Assembly: GCF_046630445.1 (NCBI RefSeq)
Contig: NC_092341.1
Location: 32,006,001-32,070,000, forward strand
Direction: 5' to 3'
Length of the DNA stretch: 64,000 nt
Source of the DNA: Rutidosis leptorrhynchoides
Lineage: Eukaryota > Streptophyta > Magnoliopsida > Asterales > Asteraceae
Below the pieces are notes generated by a model, which saw nothing but the letters and a program-made list of their open reading frames with translations, was not told the origin of the DNA and did not search any database. This document shows, piece by piece, positions 60,903 to 64,000 of this stretch. Positions within the stretch are counted from its first letter, which is position 1. Every line of letters starts with the position of its first letter. The position numbers and the translations under genes are program-made.

Positions 60903-62939
60903 CCCAGATTCTTATATATGAGAGAGACACAGTTTTACCATGCCATATCTCATAAGGTGTTTTGGAAACTTTCTTGGTTGGGATGAGGTTAAGGATCCTT
61001 GCGGTAGTTTGTAGGGCATAGCCCCAAAAACTGATTGAAAGCTTTGTGCGGCTCATCATGGATCGAACCATATCAAGTAATGTTCGATTCCTCCTTTCAG
61101 CCACACCATTATGTTGTGGTGTTCTAGGAGGAGCTAATTGTGAGATTATCCCATAACCCCGTAGATGATCACGAAATTCATTATTAAGATATTCACCACC
61201 TCTATCAGATCGGAGAATCTTAATTCTTTTGTTCAGTTGATTTTCTACTTCGTTTTGGTATGCCTTGAACACTCCCAAAGTTTCAGACTTTTGTGTAACC
61301 ATATCTACTGAAGTCATCAGTAAATGTAACGAAGTATCGTTCATTGTGTCTAGTAGGCGATCTGAACGGACCGCACACATCAGTGTGTACCAACCCCAAC
61401 AGATCCTTAGCCCGTTCACAGTTTCCTGTGAAAGGTGCCTTTGTCATTTTTCCTGAAAAGCAAGATTCGCATTCATCATATGATATTATATCAAATGATT
61501 CTATAGTTCCATCTGACTGGAGGTTGGCTATGCGTTTCTTGTTTATGTGGCCTAAACGACAATGCCATGGATACGTCTTATCCAAAACATCTTTGGATGA
61601 ATCAACATTGTAGATTGAACTATCATTTAGCTTTGTTGTGTTTTCAAAGATGCCTTTGCAAGGACTAGCCTTGAAATAATACATCTCATTTTTGTGAACA
61701 AGTATTGATCCATTATCAAAACTAAAATTCAAACCATCATTAAATAAAACATCAAAAGATATAATATTTCTTGCCATTTCGGCACTGTAGCAAACATTAG
61801 ACAAAAATAATACATAGACCAGAATCAAAAGTGAGCTTATATTCTCCAATCATATCAACAGAGGCAACGTTCTTATTCCTCATGATTAGATTGAGCTCTC
61901 TGATCTTCAGCTTCCTACTTCTTGTGAGTCCCTGCACATTTGTACAAATGTAAGTACCACATCCTGTGTCTAATACCCAGGAATTAGAAATAGTAGTATT
62001 GTTTAGTTCAATCATGAACAAACCTGAAGGTACAGCGACACCCTTAGCCCGTATTTCATTAAGTTCCTTCAAGTACTTAGTACAAATGCGCCTCCAATGT
62101 CCTTTATCCCCACAATGGAAGCATATTGCTTCTTCAGGAGACTTGGTTTGCGGGATCTTTGAAGTAGAAGAGTTAGCAATGCCCTTAGGTTTAGGTTTGA
62201 AGTTGGACGTGCCAATCTTACCCTTGCCCTTGTTCTTGCCCTTTGCTTTATTTTTCTTCTTCTTGATCCCACTTTCACGAATGGCTAGGACGGTAGTTGC
62301 GGGTTTAGCTTTGACCATGTTAGCCTCAGCGGTTTTCAACATGCCATAGAGCTCCATGATTGTTTTCTCCATATTGTTCATATTATAGTTCATAATGAAT
62401 CCTTCATATGCACTAGTCAGCGAGTTCAGGATAAAATCCGTTGCAAGCTCCTGACTTATGGAAAAACCAAGGCGCTCCAGTCGGTCTATGTACCCTTTCA
62501 TTTGTAGTACATGGACACTAACGCTACTTCACGTTGCCATTTTACAAGATACGAGAGCTTTCACGGTGTCAAACCTTTCTTGCTTTTATTATTGTTGGAA
62601 CATGTCTTTGAGTTAGTTAAGCATGTCATACGACCCTAAGCTCTCCATGCCCTTTTGGAGCTCCGGAGACATGGTCGCCAACATCAAGCATGCTACCTCA
62701 TTAGACTCGGAACGACGTTTTTCAAACTCGTCCCTAGCCGCTTGAGTAGCTCTCGATCCGGGTTCTGCCGGTAAGGGTTCCTCAATTTCCCTGATCTTTC
62801 CTTCCATCCTAAGAGCAATTCTTAGGTTGCGAAGCGAGTCCATGTAGTTCAAGCCCATAAGCTTGTCCTTTTCGAGGAGCCCTTTAAGGCAGAAATTAGT
62901 GATCGATGACGGAGTAGGATTTGTGTTTGTTGCAGACAT
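60903..62939 (-). pseudogene. Copia-2 gag, protease and integrase
   Basis: Starts at the methionine at 62939 (MSATNTNPTPSSITNFCLKG). Gag continues past stops near 62613 and 62590 in the same frame, and a CCHC knuckle (CFHCGDKGHWRRIC) follows at about 62090-62130. The protease motif is WVLDTGCGTYIC near 61970. Frame changes occur near 61830 and again near 61290. GAG-pre-integrase (WHCRLGHINKKRI ... CESCFSGK) and the integrase core (LVHTDVCGPF ... LRSDRGGEYLN ... TPQHNGVAERRNR) precede the insertion of A at 60902. The codon phase continues at 31309. Confidence 0.9.
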
Positions 62940-64000
62940 CTATCATATTTTTAAAGTAAGTTGTATTAGTTAGTTTGATATGTTTAATCCTTGTTAAGAT
63001 AATTACCCAAGTGTGTTCAATATTCAAACAATTATAATTAACAAGGTTAAGATCCATATTACACTTATGGTAACGACGGGTTTACCGCGGATCGCCAATT
63101 ATAAGCTATTTAGGTAGGTAACTATATTACCAATTTCATCCATTATGAAATTCTTAGGTTTTACAGGATTTAGTGATAATCAATTATTTCACTTGGCATG
63201 TTTAATCCCTTCTACGCTAATCCTTCGTCGTGACGGGTTTGCCGCGAACCACGATTTCAGATTGTAAACCGTCCGTGATAGATACACGTGAAATCCAGCC
63301 CAAGACTCTCGGGTATCGCGAAATTCACCTCACCCTTCCCAACACCCAACTAAAGTCCGGCCCAAGACTCTCGGGTATCGCGAACTCTAACAGGTAGAAG
63401 GTTCGGATGTGTGTACTACTCATGGGTAGTGTAAAGTTTACATTAAAAACGGGGTTTTGTTTTCTTTTAGCAAAAGTAGTTTATTCCATTTTAAAACATT
63501 TGCTAATTATGTATTGCGTGTTGCGTTTGTTAAACTAATTTTAACCAAACCATTTTAAGTGATTATTGTATTTTGTTTCTATACTAATTTTCTAGCTAGC
63601 ATGGCATAGACAAATAAGAACACCTAATAATCATGACACGCAATTATCGGTAGTATGCCTCGAGTCCTATGCGTTTTCCCGGTGAGCCAACACACGGAAA
63701 AACTTGGTCAACTAGGGACATAACCTTGTGTGAGAATTGGCTCCCACTAAAACCGCCATCTCCATTATATGCTCGAATGGGCCGCCTTGTGAACATCGTC
63801 TTCTTGATTTCAATCTTGGTTGCATTATCTTACAAAATAACTATTATATTTTCTATACTATTACAAATACAATATAAATAGAAAGACGACATGCAAGTCG
63901 TTTAATAAATTATTACATTCATCCCGAAAAAATAATAAACACGACATGCAAGCCGTTAAATAAATTATTACATTCATCCCGAATAAATAATAAATAGAAT
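62940..64000 (-). other. Copia-2 5' leader, non-coding, with short repeats
   Basis: More than 1 kb upstream of gag, with neither the 5' LTR nor a primer site reached. It contains two copies of CCCAAGACTCTCGGGTATCG (63299 and 63361, 62 bp apart), two related GACGGGTTTRCCGCG segments (about 63075 and 63233), and a 55 bp tandem repeat at the right edge (63886-63940 and 63941-63996). No gene is supported. Confidence 0.55.
63886..63996. repeat. 55 bp tandem repeat, two copies
   Basis: The unit starts ACGACATGCAAG and contains TTATTACATTCATCCCGAA. The array may continue past the window edge. Confidence 0.85.

Larger units (their letters stand above)
27363..64000 (-). mobile_element. Copia-2: Tork/TAR-like Ty1/copia element split by a 29.6 kb nested insertion
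   Basis: On the minus strand the element runs from its leader (right edge) through gag, protease and integrase (62939-60903). It is interrupted by element A, then resumes at 31309 with the connector and RT, and ends in a 3' LTR at 27363-28934. The integrase C-terminal reading continues across the join in codon phase once A and one ACAAC copy are removed. The 5' LTR lies beyond 64000. It carries several stops and frameshifts. The lineage call rests on the DTGCGTYIC protease motif and the overall RT style. Confidence 0.85.

Noticed and set aside
1..64000. CRISPR arrays, bacterial operons, tRNA or rRNA genes
   Set aside because: None seen; the tRNA-like matches are only primer binding sites.

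Overview
The window is eukaryotic, AT-rich plant nuclear DNA. It is dominated by long terminal repeat (LTR) retrotransposons and holds one ordinary host gene. The repeat types (Athila and Tekay-like Ty3/gypsy, Tork/TAR-like Ty1/copia), the plant-type MAP3K-like kinase and the style of the LTRs suggest a eudicot. Asteraceae is a guess from the general look of the repeats, not something proved here.

Layout. Positions 1-8023 are the 5' part of a minus-strand Athila element: gag-pol with four in-frame stops, a long leader, a tRNA-Asp-type primer site and one 2.0 kb LTR. It sits inside the gag of a plus-strand copia element (copia-1, 8024-12656), which is itself broken by stops and frameshifts. 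Then comes a host island, 12657-16907, with an intronless protein kinase gene (14154-15425) and a 222 bp hAT-type MITE with an 8 bp target duplication. At 16908-26477 lies a complete and very young LTR element (called C). Its 2991 bp LTRs differ at only about seven sites and it has a perfect 5 bp target duplication. It has no gag-pol, only a 171-codon open reading frame.

From 27363 to the right edge a minus-strand copia element (copia-2) is split by a stack of insertions. Element A (31315-60897, target duplication ACAAC) lies in copia-2. Element B (39512-55448, target duplication AATAG) lies in the leader of A. A solo LTR, D (43361-45875, target duplication CCCGT), lies in the pol gene of B. 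The nesting gives the order of insertion: copia-2, then A, then B, then D. A Tourist-like MITE lies in the copia-2 LTR.

The most unusual content is in A and B. Both are Tekay-like gypsy elements, and both carry two extra sense-strand genes between the primer site and gag: an acidic protein of unknown function and an F-box protein of the At1g67623/At2g35280 type. The F-box gene is open in A and broken by one base in B. A purine motif like the 3' polypurine tract lies between this accessory module and gag, and the same motif follows the single gene of element C. Neither A nor B has an intact pol now. A second notable pattern is three pairs of short palindromes, each pair exactly 32 bp centre to centre, in the Athila LTR, the Athila leader and solo LTR D.
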